Assembly (NCBI RefSeq): GCF_003797775.2
Contig: NZ_CP060725.1
Location: 2,102,001-2,166,000, forward strand
Reading direction: 5' to 3'
DNA length: 64,000 nt
DNA from: Sphingopyxis sp. OPL5
Lineage (GTDB): Bacteria; Pseudomonadota; Alphaproteobacteria; Sphingomonadales; Sphingomonadaceae
A model generated the notes under the pieces. It had not been told where the DNA came from, did no database searches, and saw only the letters and a program-made list of their open reading frames with translations. How positions within the stretch are numbered: the stretch's first letter is position 1; each line of letters opens with the position of its first letter. This document shows, one piece after another, positions 16,935-25,050 of this stretch. Both the position numbers and the translations under genes were made by a program.

Positions 16935-19690
16935 GCGACATTTTCGCGCATCTCGACGGCCGCCGCGCGATCATCGATCGCCGCGCGCTCGCCGAGCGGC
17001 TCGAGGCCGTCGCCGCCGAGACCAGCGATACCGGCAAGCGCCGCCGCGCGCTCGTCGACCTGCTCAAGGTCGCCTTGGAGGAGGGCCGCGCCGAAATCGC
17101 CCGCCGCCTGCTCGAAGCGCCCTCGTCGGGCCGCCTCGCCGCCAGCGCGACCGCCTTCCTGATCGACCAGATCATCCGCCTGTCCTATGATTTCACCGTC
17201 GATCATCTCTATCCCGCGGGCAATCGTTCAGCGGGCGAGCGCATCACGATCATCGCGGTCGGCGGTTATGGCCGCGCCGAAATGGCGCCGTACAGCGACA
17301 TCGACATCGGCTTCCTCACCCCGTTCAAGCAGACGAGCTGGACCGAACAGGTGATCGAGGCGCAGCTCTACACGCTCTGGGACCTCGGGCTGAAGGTCGG
17401 CCATTCGTCGCGATCGATCGACGAGATGGTGCGTGCGGCGAAGGACGATCTCACTATCCGCACCGCCCTCCTCGAAGGGCGCTTCATCTGGGGCGACCGC
17501 GATCTTTACGATCAGGCCTCGGCGCGTTTCGATGCCGAGGTCGTCGCGGGCAATGCGCGCAGCTTCGTCGCCGAAAAGCTCGCCGAGCGCGACGAGCGGC
17601 ACAAGCGCATGGGCGATTCGCGCTATGTCGTCGAACCCAATGTGAAGGAAGGAAAGGGGGGGCTGCGCGACCTCCACACGCTGTTCTGGATCGGCAAGTT
17701 CATCCACCGCGTGCGCACCGTCCCCGAACTCGTCGACGCGGGGCTGCTCTCGACCCGCGAGCTTCGGCAATTCGCGCGCGCCGAGAATTTCCTGCTCGCG
17801 GTGCGTTGCCACCTCCACACGCTCGCGGGGCGCGCCGAGGACCGGCTGACCTTCGATTTCCAGCCCGAGATCGCGCGCCGCATGCATTTTGCCGAGCGCC
17901 CGGGCAAGAGCGCGGTCGAGCGCTTCATGCAGCTCTATTTCATCCACGCGAAAAGCGTCGGCGACGTCACCGGCACCTTTCTCGCCCATCTCGACGACCA
18001 GCTTGCGGCGCGCGGGCGGCGCTTCCTGCCGACGATCCGCCGCCGCCCGGGCCGGCTCAACGGCTTCGTGCTCGACCGCGGCCGCCTCGCGCTGCCGGCG
18101 GACGATTTCTTTCAGGCGGACCCGGTGCGCCTGATCGAAATCTTCGCGCTCGCCGACAAATATGGCCTCGAAATCCACCCGCAGGCGATGCGCCAGGCGC
18201 GCCACGATGCCAAGCTGATCGACGCGCGCGGGGTGCGGCGCATCGCGCGCGCCAACGCGCTGTTCCTCGACGTGCTGACGTCCCCGCACGATCCCGAAAC
18301 GGTGCTGCGCTGGATGAACGAGGCGGGGGTGTTCGGCCGCTTCGTGCCCGACTTCGGCCGCGTCGTCGCGCAGATGCAGTTCGACATGTATCATCACTAC
18401 ACCGTCGACGAACACACGATCCGCGCGATCGGGCTGCTCGCCGACATCGAGCAGAACCGGCTCGGCGACGACCATCCGCTGTCGACCGCGATCATGGACC
18501 AGATCCATTCGCGCCGGACCATCTATGTCGCGGTGCTGCTCCACGACATCGCCAAGGGGCGCGGCGGCGACCATAGCGTATTGGGCGCCGAACTCGCGCT
18601 GCGCGTCTGCCCGCGGCTGGGGCTCAGCGAGGCGGAGACCGAGACCGTCTCGTGGCTCGTGCGTCATCACCTGCTGATGTCGGCGACCGCGTTCAAGCGC
18701 GACCTCGCCGATTTCAAGACGATCCTCGATTTCGCGGGGCAGGTGCAAAGCCCCGAACGCCTGCGCCTGCTGCTCGTGCTCACCGTCGTCGACATCCGCG
18801 CGGTCGGCCCGGGGGTGTGGAACAGCTGGAAACGGCAATTGCTCACCGAGCTGTTCGACGCCGCCGAGGAAGTGCTGCGCCTCGGCCACAAGCAAAAGGG
18901 TCGCGAACAGCGGATCGCGAACAAGAAAGAGGATGCGCAGGCGCTGCTCGGTCTCGACGAGAAGAGCTTTGCCCGGCTCGCGAAGCGCCTCCCCGAAAGT
19001 TACTGGATCGCCGAACCGGTCGAGGTCATCGCCGCCAACTTGCGCCATATGCAGCAGGCGGGCGATACCCCGCTGCACATCGCCGCGGTGCCCGATCAGG
19101 ATCGCGGCGCGACGCTGGTGATGGTGCTCGCCGCCGACCATCCGGGGCTCTTCTATCGCATCGCGGGGGGCATCCACCTCGCCGGCGGCAACATCATCGA
19201 CGCGCGTATCCACACCACCCGCGACGGCCTCGCGCTCGACAATTTCCTCGTCCAGGACCCGCTCGGCCGCCCCTTTGCCGAGGCGGGGCAGATCGACCGG
19301 CTGACCCGCGCGATCGAGGATGCGCTCGCCAACCGCCACAAATTATTGCCCAAACTCGAAGCCCGCGCGCTCCCCCGCGCCCGCGCCGAGGCGTTCCGCA
19401 TCGCCCCCAATGTCTTCGTCGACAATAAGGCGTCGAACCGCTTCACCGTGATCGAGGTCAATGCGCAGGACCGTCCCGCGCTGCTCAACCAGCTCGCCTA
19501 TGCGCTCTTCCAGTCGAAGGTGACGGTGCACAGCGCGCATGTCGCTACCTATGGCGAACGCGCGGTCGATACCTTTTACGTGACCGACCTGATCGGCGAC
19601 AAGATCGACAGCGCGGCGCGGGTGAAGTCGCTCGAGAAACGCCTGCTCGAAGCCGCGGGAAGCGGCAGCGAGGAAGCGGTCGCGGCCTAG
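16931..19690 (+). CDS. glnD: Bifunctional PII uridylyltransferase/uridylyl-removing enzyme GlnD
   Basis: 919 aa. The nucleotidyltransferase core has GGYGRAEMAPYSDIDIG at about residue 111. The HD hydrolase that removes UMP has LLHDIAKGRGGDHS near 536. Two C-terminal ACT domains (about 730-810 and 840-910) sense glutamine. It reports nitrogen status by modifying PII proteins, and the nitrogen sigma factor rpoN is also in this window. Its stop codon TAG is interlocked with the stop of the convergent GGDEF gene (CTAG, 19687-19690). A decayed copy of bases 19535-19590 lies at 21546-21601. Confidence 0.95.
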   Translation: MSDIFAHLDGRRAIIDRRALAERLEAVAAETSDTGKRRRALVDLLKVALEEGRAEIARRLLEAPSSGRLAASATAFLIDQIIRLSYDFTVDHLYPAGNRSAGERITIIAVGGYGRAEMAPYSDIDIGFLTPFKQTSWTEQVIEAQLYTLWDLGLKVGHSSRSIDEMVRAAKDDLTIRTALLEGRFIWGDRDLYDQASARFDAEVVAGNARSFVAEKLAERDERHKRMGDSRYVVEPNVKEGKGGLRDLHTLFWIGKFIHRVRTVPELVDAGLLSTRELRQFARAENFLLAVRCHLHTLAGRAEDRLTFDFQPEIARRMHFAERPGKSAVERFMQLYFIHAKSVGDVTGTFLAHLDDQLAARGRRFLPTIRRRPGRLNGFVLDRGRLALPADDFFQADPVRLIEIFALADKYGLEIHPQAMRQARHDAKLIDARGVRRIARANALFLDVLTSPHDPETVLRWMNEAGVFGRFVPDFGRVVAQMQFDMYHHYTVDEHTIRAIGLLADIEQNRLGDDHPLSTAIMDQIHSRRTIYVAVLLHDIAKGRGGDHSVLGAELALRVCPRLGLSEAETETVSWLVRHHLLMSATAFKRDLADFKTILDFAGQVQSPERLRLLLVLTVVDIRAVGPGVWNSWKRQLLTELFDAAEEVLRLGHKQKGREQRIANKKEDAQALLGLDEKSFARLAKRLPESYWIAEPVEVIAANLRHMQQAGDTPLHIAAVPDQDRGATLVMVLAADHPGLFYRIAGGIHLAGGNIIDARIHTTRDGLALDNFLVQDPLGRPFAEAGQIDRLTRAIEDALANRHKLLPKLEARALPRARAEAFRIAPNVFVDNKASNRFTVIEVNAQDRPALLNQLAYALFQSKVTVHSAHVATYGERAVDTFYVTDLIGDKIDSAARVKSLEKRLLEAAGSGSEEAVAA

Positions 19691-21492
19691 AGCGCCGCGG
19701 CCTTGCGGACCTGCGCGACTTCCACCCGGTCGCGCCCCAGCGCCTTGGCGCGGAGCAGCGCGGCATCGGCGGTCGGAATCAGGCGCGAAAAATCGCAATG
19801 CAGCGGCGCCACCGCCAGGCCGATCGACACCGACAGGCCGCCCGGCTCGCCGCCGGCATGCGCGAGTTCGATCGTCGCGATGCGGTCGCGGATGTCCTGC
19901 GCGCGCTCCGCCGCCTGTTCGGGCGACAGCGCGGGCAACAGCAACAGAAACTCTTCGCCGCCATAGCGAAAGGCGAACTCCGGCTCGCGCGTGACATTGG
20001 CCAGCACTCGCCCGACCGCGCGCAGCACCGCGTCGCCCGCCTCATGGCCATGGACGTCGTTGAAGCGCTTGAAATGGTCGACGTCGATCATCAGGCAGCT
20101 CAGCGGCTCGCCGTCGCGCACGGCCTGCGCGATCTGCGTTTCCAGCACATGGCCCAGCTGCCGGCGGTTGGCGAGCCCGGTCAGCGGGTCGGCCATCGCC
20201 ATTTCGCGCAGCGAATCGCGCAGCTGCAGATTGGCAATGGCGAGGCCGATATTCTCGGCGAGCATGTCGAAATAGATCAATTGCGCCGCGCCGCGGTTCG
20301 CCGCGTCCGTCGGCATTTCGAAATAGAGCAGGCCCAAAGTCTCGCGCTGCGCCATCAGCGGCAGGCACAGGCTGTCGACCGGCGCCTCGGCGTTCCAGTC
20401 GATGTGGTCGCACGGCACGTCGACATGGTCGCCCGCCGGGCGATGACGCAGGCCGCGCCGCAGCGCCCAGCAAGACGTCGCCGAAAACTGCGCGCTCGAT
20501 CGCACCGGGCCCAGCCAGCTGCACGCCTCGACCACCAGCTTGCTCTGCTGGTCGAGCAGGTAGAGCCGACCCGGAAGGTCGGGGACGATCTCGGGAATGA
20601 AGCGCCGGACGACCTCTTTCAGGTCGTGCAGCGTGTCGCTGCCCTGCATGCGCTGCGTCATCCGAGACAGCAGGTCGCGCATCGACCGGTCGGCGTCGCG
20701 CTCGACCTCCAGCCGCTGGCGTTCGATGCCGTTTTCGCGAAACAGGCGGATCGCCTGCGCCATGTCGCCGATTTCGTCGATATGCTCGACCGTGGGCGGT
20801 TCGGCGGCGAAATCCTGCACCGCCAGCCGGTTGACGACGTCGCTCAGCCTGACGACCGGGTGCAGCACGCGGCGTTTGAAGACGAAATAGAGCACGCACA
20901 GGACGAGCAGCGCGGTCAGCGCCAGCACGACCTCCGAAATGCGCTTCCACAGGATCGACACCTCGGTCGCGTCGGCGACCCGTTCCTCGATGCGGCTGTC
21001 GAGCTGGTCCTGGAACCGCTGGACCTCCAGTTCGGACCGGTCGAGCTGCCGCTCATATTCGGGGCCGAACAAAATCTGCCGCGCGGTCGCGGCGTCGCCG
21101 CGCTCCTGCGCCGCCAGCGCGGTTTCCTGTTCGTCGTGCAGCGTATCGGCCAGCGCGATCGCCTTTTTCAGCGCATCGAGCTCGCTCGCCGACGCCCCGG
21201 CGTCGCCGATGTGGCGAATCCGCTGCTCGACGCTCGCCAGCGCGGCCACCTCGCTGCGATAGCCGGCCAGATAGGTCGGATCGCCTGTGTTGACATATTG
21301 CCGTGCGCGGTCGCTCAACCGATAAATTTCGTCGCCCAGCGTGCCGGTCGCCCGGTCGAGCCGATAGCGTTGCTCGACCGCCTCGCGCTCGCGCTCCTGC
21401 GCGTTCGACGCAAAGATCATCGTCGTGCTCGACACGATCGTCAGCAGGACGGTCGCGCCATAGGCCCAGTTGGTGATCGTCGCCAAGCGCAT
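19687..21492 (-). CDS. Membrane-bound GGDEF diguanylate cyclase with HAMP and GAF-like regions
   Basis: 601 aa. TM helix at about 8-30, a periplasmic helical sensor segment, second TM at about 190-212 (VVLALTALLVLCVLYFVF), HAMP-like linker, GAF-like region at about 290-430 and a C-terminal GGDEF domain. The active loop is intact (RYGGEEF) with upstream DVDHFKRFND, so cyclic-di-GMP synthesis is likely. The inhibitory site that should read RxxD five residues before GGEEF is REPE, with Glu for Asp, so product feedback may be altered. Convergent with glnD with overlapping stops. Confidence 0.85.
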   Translation of the reverse strand: MRLATITNWAYGATVLLTIVSSTTMIFASNAQEREREAVEQRYRLDRATGTLGDEIYRLSDRARQYVNTGDPTYLAGYRSEVAALASVEQRIRHIGDAGASASELDALKKAIALADTLHDEQETALAAQERGDAATARQILFGPEYERQLDRSELEVQRFQDQLDSRIEERVADATEVSILWKRISEVVLALTALLVLCVLYFVFKRRVLHPVVRLSDVVNRLAVQDFAAEPPTVEHIDEIGDMAQAIRLFRENGIERQRLEVERDADRSMRDLLSRMTQRMQGSDTLHDLKEVVRRFIPEIVPDLPGRLYLLDQQSKLVVEACSWLGPVRSSAQFSATSCWALRRGLRHRPAGDHVDVPCDHIDWNAEAPVDSLCLPLMAQRETLGLLYFEMPTDAANRGAAQLIYFDMLAENIGLAIANLQLRDSLREMAMADPLTGLANRRQLGHVLETQIAQAVRDGEPLSCLMIDVDHFKRFNDVHGHEAGDAVLRAVGRVLANVTREPEFAFRYGGEEFLLLLPALSPEQAAERAQDIRDRIATIELAHAGGEPGGLSVSIGLAVAPLHCDFSRLIPTADAALLRAKALGRDRVEVAQVRKAAAL

Positions 21493-21545
21493 GAGCGGAC
21501 TTTAGGATGGCAATCGTTCGAAGCAGGTTAACCGCGATGGAAGAT

Positions 21546-21601
21546 GCGCCTGTCGCCGCCTATGGTGAACATGCGGTCGACACCATTTACGTGACCCGCC
21601 T
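21546..21601 (+). pseudogene. Remnant of the glnD 3' region (ACT domain fragment)
   Basis: 56 bases matching glnD 19535-19590 at 46 positions. Translated, it gives APVAAYGEHAVDTIYVTRL against AHVATYGERAVDTFYVTDL in GlnD (14 of 19 identical). It has no gene of its own and lies in the same orientation as glnD, just beyond the start of the GGDEF gene. The convergent TraB-like gene ends inside it. The two copies flank the GGDEF gene as direct repeats. Confidence 0.75.
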
Positions 21602-22807
21602 AAACGCCGCGCGCTCGACATATCGCGCCCAATATCCGTCGAACTGCAGCCGCTTGAAATCGCTGCCAAGCGATGCGGCAAGCCGGCGGCGTATCGCCAT
21701 GGCTTTCGACCGTTCGCCAAGGTCGATGTGGATTCGCGCCGCTTCGAGCAGCGCGCGGTCGGCGACCGGCAGATTTCCGAACGGGTCGAAGAAGGAATCG
21801 ATCCGCGAGCGGTCCTTCACGCCCATCCAGGTGAAGTGTCCGGCGTCGGCGCGCCGCGCGATCGCCAGGTAGCGTGCGAGCATCGCGCTCGGGCGCGCGC
21901 CTTCGCGCTCCGCCAGCCGCGCCGCGAGCAAGGCGCTCTCGGCACCCGGACTTCGCCGCTCGAGTTCGCTGACGACCTCGGCCATCCACGCGCGGTCCAG
22001 ATGCGAGTCGCGCCATCCGGTGCCGAGCAGGTTGAACGTCGCGATCGCCGCCAGATCCTCCGTCCGCGTGAAGCGGGCCATGGCGGCCGCATCGGGCTCA
22101 GCCGCGATCGCCGAAGGTTGCACGATGCGGATCGCGGGATCGCCCGCCAATATCTGCTCGATATCGGCCTTGTGCATCACGCCGACGACCACGAGCATCC
22201 GTTGGCCCGGATAAGCGCGCGCTGCGGCGGCGATCCGCCGCGCCTGCATGAAGGTCCGGTATAGGAAGAGGCGACGGGGAAAATCGCGCGCCGCCCGGTC
22301 GGGATAATCCGCATAAAAGGCGCGGTGGCGGGCGCCCTCTTCGGGCGCATCGGCAAAAAACAGGCCGTGCGTGCGCGATCGCGGGTCGGGGAAGGTCAGG
22401 AACCCCTGAAAACCGGCCTCGCGGCGGAGGAGGGGAACCGCCTCGAGGTCGGCGATGCCAAGGCCCAGCGCGCTATCCTCCGCACTCGGCAGCCAGTCGA
22501 AGGGGCACAGCGGCAGGCCGCGTTCGCGCGCCAACGGAACGAGCAGGTCCTGAATCTCATAAGTGAATTCATAATGATCGTTGCGCGCAAAGCGGTCGGG
22601 AGCGCGTTCGATGCAGATCGCGGCCGGGCCTATCGCATCGACGAAAGCCCGGACCGCGCCCGGTTGCTGGCGGCGGTTGATCAACTGCGCGCTGTGATCG
22701 ACGCCCAGAATGACAACCTCGGTTTGCGGGAGCGGCGGCACATCTTGCGCATCGGCGCCGCCGGCCGGCCACAACGCCAGCATGAGCAGGAGGAACAGGA
22801 AACGCAT
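21587..22807 (-). CDS. Secreted TraB/GumN-like protein (GxxH motifs)
   Basis: 406 aa from the ATG at 22807, which starts a clean signal peptide (FLFLLLMLALWPAGGADAQ). The mature protein begins VVILGVDHS (GxxH at 35-38), then AICIERAPDRF, and later PGQRMLVVVGVMHKADIEQIL, a second GxxH. This spacing of two GxxH motifs and an acidic ERAP-type motif is that of the TraB/PrgY/GumN and ChaN/Tiki-like fold, some members of which are metal-dependent peptidases. The last 200 residues (helical, with RDSHLDRAWMAEVVSELERR) have no recognised match. It is the last gene of a four-gene minus-strand run, and its stop falls within the glnD remnant. Confidence 0.6.
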   Translation of the reverse strand: MRFLFLLLMLALWPAGGADAQDVPPLPQTEVVILGVDHSAQLINRRQQPGAVRAFVDAIGPAAICIERAPDRFARNDHYEFTYEIQDLLVPLARERGLPLCPFDWLPSAEDSALGLGIADLEAVPLLRREAGFQGFLTFPDPRSRTHGLFFADAPEEGARHRAFYADYPDRAARDFPRRLFLYRTFMQARRIAAAARAYPGQRMLVVVGVMHKADIEQILAGDPAIRIVQPSAIAAEPDAAAMARFTRTEDLAAIATFNLLGTGWRDSHLDRAWMAEVVSELERRSPGAESALLAARLAEREGARPSAMLARYLAIARRADAGHFTWMGVKDRSRIDSFFDPFGNLPVADRALLEAARIHIDLGERSKAMAIRRRLAASLGSDFKRLQFDGYWARYVERAAFRRVT

Positions 22808-22860
22808 GGATATGGCTCGCCGAAGGAAGGGATTGGCTGGGGGTGGCGTGCGGCGCCCCA

Positions 22861-23277
22861 TCAAAGGTGGCGAATCTCGTCGGGCGCATTCCACCAATTG
22901 TCGTGGAGGCCGTCGCTGTAGGTCACCGGCGCGGTCACCAGATCCTCGACGGGCAGGTCGTTGATCGCCGCGAGGCGCACCGAGACGAACGCACCGCCCA
23001 GTTCCTCCAGATAGCCGCCGCCATGCGTTTGCGTCCCGCACCGCGAACAAAATTGATGCGAGATCGAAAAGGCCTCGCTTTCGCGGCCGTAGCTGGTCAG
23101 CGCCTCTTCGCCGGTCAGCAGCTCGAAGGCCTCGGGCTTCAACCCGCCGACATTCCAGTTCCGCTGCTTCCAGCAAAAGCTGCAGTTGCATTTGCCGGTG
23201 CCGGCCGCGACATCCATATGCACCTTGAACGTCACCGTCCCGCAGTGACAGCTTCCCTGATACCAACGCTTCATCAT
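22861..23277 (-). CDS. GFA (glutathione-dependent formaldehyde-activating/CENP-V fold) family protein
   Basis: About 138 aa from the paired ATGs at 23277/23274 after AGGAG. Zinc-binding cysteines are in the family pattern: GSCHCG, KCNCSFCWK and QFCSRCGTQTHGG. Family members are mostly annotated from one formaldehyde-glutathione enzyme; the true substrate is usually unknown. It is cytoplasmic, with no signal peptide, and lies between two secreted TraB-like genes in the same direction (gaps of 53 and 23 bases), so co-transcription is likely. Confidence 0.85.
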   Translation of the reverse strand: MMKRWYQGSCHCGTVTFKVHMDVAAGTGKCNCSFCWKQRNWNVGGLKPEAFELLTGEEALTSYGRESEAFSISHQFCSRCGTQTHGGGYLEELGGAFVSVRLAAINDLPVEDLVTAPVTYSDGLHDNWWNAPDEIRHL

Positions 23278-23300
23278 CCTGCTCCTGCCTGGGGATGGGG

Positions 23301-24062
23301 TCATTTCCCGATTTGGTCGCCGACCGTTTTCGCGGGGTTCAGCCGTCCGATCCAGTCCGATGCGTCGAGGACGCGTCGCGGAGCGATCTCGCGCACCGCC
23401 GTCTCTAGCATTGCCCGATTCCTGTAACTTCCGATGACCATCATTTTCTTGCCTGGATTGTTTCGCACCGCCTGCCGCGTCTGGTCCGCCATATGCTTAT
23501 CCCAGCGCGACTGGGCGGCGACGAAGGCCGGGCCGACCAGCACAAATTGCGCCGCCTGCACGCTACCTGCCAGCGAAGCCGTCGTTGCGTCCTGCACCTG
23601 CCCGGCATTCTGCCAATAGCGCAGCAGGATCTGCTCGATGTCGGAATCGAGGCGCGACAGCGCCGCGGCGCCATCGGGATCGCGCTGCTTCAGCGCCGCA
23701 AAGGCCGCGCCCGCTTCCCCCGCTATAGTCTCGAACATCTCGCCGCCCGGCTCCATCGCGATCGACTCGACCTCCATATGCGCCAGCAACGGCCAGACGA
23801 CGGCTGGATATTCGGGGCGGCCGGGCGTCGCCTTGCGTTCGGCCAGTTCGTCGGGCCGGACCTCGATCACCAGGACGTCGGGCGCAAAGGCCAGGATCGC
23901 GGCGCGCAACTGGTCATAGCCGAACGCCGGCTCGCTGTCGTGGAGATCGTGGAGCGCCCCGATGACCAGCACCCCGTCGTCGGCCGTCGCGGCATCGGCG
24001 CGGGGCGTTGCGGCCGCCAGCAACAGCGCGGCGAACAGGAAATGAAATGATGCGATACGCAT
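23301..24062 (-). CDS. Secreted TraB/ChaN-like protein lacking the second GxxH histidine
   Basis: 253 aa from the ATG at 24062, which gives a good signal peptide (FLFAALLLAAATPRADA); an earlier in-frame start would precede it with charged residues. The mature protein starts VLVIGALHDLHDSE, then DVLVIEVRPDELAERK, and ends KKMMVIGSYRNRAMLETAV. The layout equals the downstream TraB-like protein (GxxH, IE motif, second VIG strand), but the second GxxH is GSYR. They look like distant relatives in one operon, one possibly catalytically impaired. No closer family could be named from sequence. Confidence 0.55.
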   Translation of the reverse strand: MRIASFHFLFAALLLAAATPRADAATADDGVLVIGALHDLHDSEPAFGYDQLRAAILAFAPDVLVIEVRPDELAERKATPGRPEYPAVVWPLLAHMEVESIAMEPGGEMFETIAGEAGAAFAALKQRDPDGAAALSRLDSDIEQILLRYWQNAGQVQDATTASLAGSVQAAQFVLVGPAFVAAQSRWDKHMADQTRQAVRNNPGKKMMVIGSYRNRAMLETAVREIAPRRVLDASDWIGRLNPAKTVGDQIGK

Positions 24063-24164
24063 GGTGGTGACCCTCGTCCTTGTCGTCACCGCCGGGTGTC
24101 GACGAAGGGCAGTGATCGGGCGAGCGCGGATCGGTGAGCGGGACCGCCGCTTCGCCGAGCGGGT

Positions 24165-24992
24165 TCAGAAGGATAGCCGGGCGGCAATCCTGTCGCGATA
24201 GCGCCGGCTGAGGCGCAGCGTTTTGCCGGAGCGCAGCAACAGCTTGGCATCGCCGCGGCCAAGACGCTGCACTTCGCGCACGCGGTCGAGCCTGATGATC
24301 GCGCTGCGATGGATGCGGGCAAAGGCGGCCTCGGGAAGCTCGGCGGCCAACGCGGTCAGCGACCGATCGGTCAACAAGCGCCGCCCACCGGCGTGCACCT
24401 CGGCATAGTCTCCGGCAGCGGCGATCCAGTCGATTTCGTCAAAGCGCAGGAAGTGCGAGCCCCCCGACACGCGGATCCACAACCCCTCCTCCCCGGCCGG
24501 GGCGGCCTCGGCGGACGGCGCGGCCTCGCTCCGCGCGCGAAACTGGCGGCGCCAATGGGCGACCGCAACCAGCGCGACATAGGCAAAGGCGGCCTTGTCG
24601 AGATTCGCCAGCAGCACGGGCTGCGCCATCGCGAACGCCGTGGGGGCCTGCGCGCCATAGATCGGCCAGAACAGCAGCACGAAGATCATCACATGCAGTG
24701 CGGCGAACAGCGGATATCCCAGGATCCATAGCGCGGCCGCCGCCACGCGCGGTAGCTGCGCTGCATGGACGGCTTCTGCCGCCTTCAGCACAAGCGGCGT
24801 CAACAAGGCCCACACCGAAAAAACGGCGGCGGTATAACCGAGCGTCGGCCACCAGTCCTGCGGCCGACCGTGATAGGCGGCGAACAATTGCTCCTGAACG
24901 GCACTGACCAGCGTCGCGACGACCCAAGCCGCCACACCTAGGCTCACGGCGAGCAGGCGGCCCTTCGGCGGCCGTTTCGCCGCGGCGGTCAT
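24165..24992 (-). CDS. Membrane-anchored LytTR DNA-binding regulator
   Basis: 275 aa from the ATG at 24992. Four hydrophobic segments fill the first 170 residues (LLAVSLGVAAWVVATLVSAV, YTAAVFSVWALLTPLVL, AAAALWILGYPLFAALHVMIFVLLF, FAYVALVAVAH). A Pro/Ala linker leads to a C-terminal LytTR domain (GGSHFLRFDEIDWIAAAGDYAEVH, ARIHRSAIIRLDRVREVQ, LRLSRRYRDRIAARL). It has no receiver domain, so it probably senses membrane or periplasmic signals directly. It is first in a same-strand run with the TraB-like/GFA genes (102-base gap), its plausible targets. A second protein of this architecture is at 34.9 kb. Confidence 0.8.
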   Translation of the reverse strand: MTAAAKRPPKGRLLAVSLGVAAWVVATLVSAVQEQLFAAYHGRPQDWWPTLGYTAAVFSVWALLTPLVLKAAEAVHAAQLPRVAAAALWILGYPLFAALHVMIFVLLFWPIYGAQAPTAFAMAQPVLLANLDKAAFAYVALVAVAHWRRQFRARSEAAPSAEAAPAGEEGLWIRVSGGSHFLRFDEIDWIAAAGDYAEVHAGGRRLLTDRSLTALAAELPEAAFARIHRSAIIRLDRVREVQRLGRGDAKLLLRSGKTLRLSRRYRDRIAARLSF

Positions 24993-25050
24993 CGTCCCGG
25001 CCCTGCCGGCCGGGCGTGCAACGCGCCGCCGCTCCGGGCCGAACCGGGGC

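Noticed and set aside
21507..21872. 121-codon plus-strand frame beginning with the glnD-like fragment
   Set aside because: After the 19 GlnD-like residues it continues antisense to the TraB-like gene with no protein character. I treat the start as a remnant, not a gene.
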